This document shows positions 4,802 through 6,613 of a stretch of 6,613 bases of DNA, piece after piece. The position numbers and the translations under genes are program-made. The stretch is from Clostridia bacterium (GTDB lineage Bacteria > Bacillota > Clostridia > Christensenellales > CAG-1252). The notes under the pieces are model-generated. The model did no database searches, had not been told where the DNA came from, and saw only the letters and a program-made list of their open reading frames with translations. Each line of letters begins with the position of its first letter. Position 1 is the stretch's first letter. The stretch spans positions 1 to 6,613 of the forward strand of contig SACC01000071.1 in the NCBI GenBank assembly GCA_009928745.1, given 5' to 3'.

Positions 4802-6613
4802 TTAATTGATGTCCGGCTCTCCGTTGATATTGCCGTCCTCGGGTTCGCTTGGATTGGGATTTTCCGCCGCTGTTTTTTGATACAGCTTGGTGAATATAGG
4901 ATTAGCTACTGCAGACAGCTTTTCGATGGCTTTCTTAACAGCTTCAACATCCTCAGTATTTAGTTCCTCTTTTGCGATTTTGATAGCTTCTTCAATGGCT
5001 GTTTTGTCAGCTTCTTCGAGCTTATCTCCGCTTTCCTTAATGGTTTTTTCCATTCCGTAAATCAGCTGATCTCCGCTGTTCTTTATCTCGAACAGTTCCT
5101 TGCGCTTCTTATCTTCTTCAGCATGTTTCTCCGCCTCTTTGATTGCATCGTCAATGTCTTTCTCGGTAAGATTGGAAGACGCGGTAATCGCTACGCTTTG
5201 CTCTTTATTAGTGCCAAGATCCTTAGCGCGCACTTTTACAATGCCGTTAGCGTCAATGTCGAAGGTAACTTCAATCTGCGGTACTCCTCTCGGTGCCGGC
5301 GGGATACCGTCAAGCGAAAATCTGCCGATTGTTTTATTGCCTGCCGCCATCTCTCTTTCGCCCTGCAAAACATGGATTTCTACAGCGGGCTGACTATCAG
5401 CTGCCGTTGAGAATACCTGCGATTTGCTGGTAGGAATGGTGGTATTACGGTCAATAAGCCTTGTAAATACACCGCCAAGAGTCTCGATACCGAGTGATAG
5501 CGGAGTAACATCAAGCAACAATACATCTTTTACCTCACCGCCCAATACGCCTGCCTGAATTGCCGCGCCGATTGCCACACATTCATCAGGATTAATACCC
5601 TTGTACGGCTCTTTGCCTGTAAGCTTGCGAACAGCGTCAATAACCGCGGGTATTCTTGTTGAACCGCCAACCAAAATTACTTTAGCAATTTCGCCAAAAG
5701 TCAAACCTGCGTCTTTTAATGCCTGCTTGGTAGGACCGACTGTTTTCTCAACAAGGTCTTCGGTCAAAGAATCAAATTTTGCCTTAGTTATGTCCATATC
5801 AAGATGCTTAGGACCGTCTGCTCCCGATGTAATGAAAGGCAGATTAATGGTTGTCTTCATAACACCTGAAAGCTCAATTTTTGCCTTTTCGGCAGCTTCC
5901 CTGACTCTCTGTAGCGCTGCTTTGTCCTTAGATACATCCACGCCTTCAGCTTTCTTGAATTCTGCAATTATATAATTCATTAATCTTTCATCAAAGTCAT
6001 CACCGCCAAGACGGGTATTGCCGTTGGTGGAAAGCACTTCGAACACGCCGTCGCCGATCTCTAGTATTGATACATCGAATGTACCGCCGCCAAGGTCAAA
6101 TATCAGCACTTTTTGATTCTTGTTCTCGGTCTTGTCTAGTCCGTACGCAAGCGCAGCTGCGGTAGGCTCATTGATAATACGTAGCACTTCAAGTCCTGCT
6201 ATTTTGCCTGCGTCCTTAGTTGCCTGTCTCTGACTGTCTGAAAAGTATGCTGGTACAGTAATAACTGCCTGCGTTACCTTCTGTCCTAGATATCCTTCTG
6301 CATCAGCCTTAAGTTTTGCTAAAATCATAGCGGATATTTCGGGCGGGGTGTACTTTTTGTCATCGATGGTAACTGTAAAGTTATTGCCCATTTCTCTTTT
6401 AATTGAAGCTATTGTGCGTGTAGGATTAGCTATCGCTTGTCTTTTTGCAAGCTGCCCCACTCTTCTTTCTCCGTCTTTTGCAAATCCTACTACGGAAGGG
6501 GTAGTTCTTGCGCCCTCCGCATTGGTTATAACGGTGGCTTCGCCGCCTTCCATGAACAGCGGCACGTACCCAGCTTCATCGGACATAAACGCATCCGAGA
6601 AAAACGCGCCGAT
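4802..6613 (-). CDS. dnaK: Chaperone DnaK (Hsp70), 5' end replaced by unrelated sequence
   Basis: DnaK is the ATP-dependent Hsp70 chaperone, working with DnaJ and GrpE. Genuine homology runs from MEGGEATVITNAEGARTTPS (first base 6553) to the TAA at 4804-4802. Numbering from the in-frame ATG at 6586, IINEPTAAALAYGLDK is at 137-152. The phosphate-2 loop DLGGGTFD is at 164-171, adenosine-binding VILVGGSTRIP at 303-313, the linker DVLLLDVTPLSLGIETLGG at 354-372, the substrate-binding domain at about 373-480, and the helical lid after that with a short acidic tail. It lacks the roughly 23-residue insertion of proteobacterial DnaK, a Gram-positive trait. The expected first residues, with the IGIDLGTTNS phosphate-1 loop essential for ATP binding, are missing; the 60 bases upstream read IGAFFSDAFMSDEAGYVPLF instead. 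The frame stays open to the window edge, so neither the ATG at 6586 nor any other start is trustworthy. Confidence 0.93.
   Translation of the reverse strand: MGAFFSDAFMSDEAGYVPLFMEGGEATVITNAEGARTTPSVVGFAKDGERRVGQLAKRQAIANPTRTIASIKREMGNNFTVTIDDKKYTPPEISAMILAKLKADAEGYLGQKVTQAVITVPAYFSDSQRQATKDAGKIAGLEVLRIINEPTAAALAYGLDKTENKNQKVLIFDLGGGTFDVSILEIGDGVFEVLSTNGNTRLGGDDFDERLMNYIIAEFKKAEGVDVSKDKAALQRVREAAEKAKIELSGVMKTTINLPFITSGADGPKHLDMDITKAKFDSLTEDLVEKTVGPTKQALKDAGLTFGEIAKVILVGGSTRIPAVIDAVRKLTGKEPYKGINPDECVAIGAAIQAGVLGGEVKDVLLLDVTPLSLGIETLGGVFTRLIDRNTTIPTSKSQVFSTAADSQPAVEIHVLQGEREMAAGNKTIGRFSLDGIPPAPRGVPQIEVTFDIDANGIVKVRAKDLGTNKEQSVAITASSNLTEKDIDDAIKEAEKHAEEDKKRKELFEIKNSGDQLIYGMEKTIKESGDKLEEADKTAIEEAIKIAKEELNTEDVEAVKKAIEKLSAVANPIFTKLYQKTAAENPNPSEPEDGNINGEPDIN
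6554..6613. other. Unrecognised sequence in place of the dnaK 5' end
   Basis: Sixty bases are more than enough to hold the missing 15-16 N-terminal DnaK codons, but no frame on the minus strand encodes IGIDLGTTNS or a shifted version of it. GC is 33 of 60 (55%), above the neighbouring dnaK. The minus frame continuous with dnaK and two plus frames are open, so the coding strand is uncertain. I cannot assign the sequence to a family. It is most likely foreign DNA joined at about 6553-6556. Confidence 0.7.

Noticed and set aside
5100..5975. Plus-strand open frames of 95-124 codons opposite dnaK
   Set aside because: They are antisense shadows of dnaK codons with no start context or family resemblance.
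6554..6586. ATG at 6586 as the true dnaK start
   Set aside because: The codons between it and MEGG are unrelated to any DnaK N-terminus, and the frame continues open upstream to the edge, so the ATG is incidental.

Overview
The window is a reverse-strand stretch of the classical Gram-positive heat-shock locus, cut at both ends. Reading along the minus strand (right to left) it holds dnaK (5' end missing), dnaJ, prmA, rsmE, a 360-bp non-coding interval full of short palindromic repeats, mtaB, and the first three-quarters or so of a HIT (histidine triad) protein gene. The order dnaK-dnaJ-prmA-rsmE-mtaB matches the distal part of the Bacillota hrcA-grpE-dnaK-dnaJ operon, and the DnaK lacks the short nucleotide-binding-domain insertion typical of proteobacterial DnaK. 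With about 40-45% GC in the sampled genes, this suggests an uncultured, Clostridia-like member of the Bacillota (inference).

Layout: 4802-6553 is genuine dnaK. 4718-4801 is a dnaK-dnaJ spacer with a strong hairpin. 3572-4717 is dnaJ (GTG start). 2655-3572 is prmA, overlapping dnaJ by one base. 1931-2653 is rsmE, one base after prmA. 1571-1930 is the repeat-bearing spacer, with a candidate promoter in front of mtaB. 326-1570 is mtaB. About 83-316 is the HIT gene start, whose ribosome binding site overlaps the mtaB stop.

The genes link protein folding (DnaK/DnaJ) to modification of the translation machinery: PrmA methylates ribosomal protein L11, RsmE methylates 16S rRNA, and MtaB methylthiolates tRNA. 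The near-zero spacing of dnaJ-prmA-rsmE implies translational coupling.

The main anomaly is at the two ends. At the left, HIT homology stops at about position 82; the outermost 80 bases are 71% GC and read on the opposite strand like the C-terminus of a threonine synthase. At the right, DnaK homology starts abruptly at position 6553 and the outer 60 bases encode neither the expected phosphate-1 loop nor anything I recognise. Both joins interrupt conserved genes at arbitrary points. The simplest reading is that a clostridial fragment has been joined chimerically to foreign DNA at both ends (assembly, amplification or cloning artefact). A real transfer cannot be excluded from sequence alone. 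I see no CRISPR array, insertion sequence, tRNA or rRNA, and no convincing new biological system.
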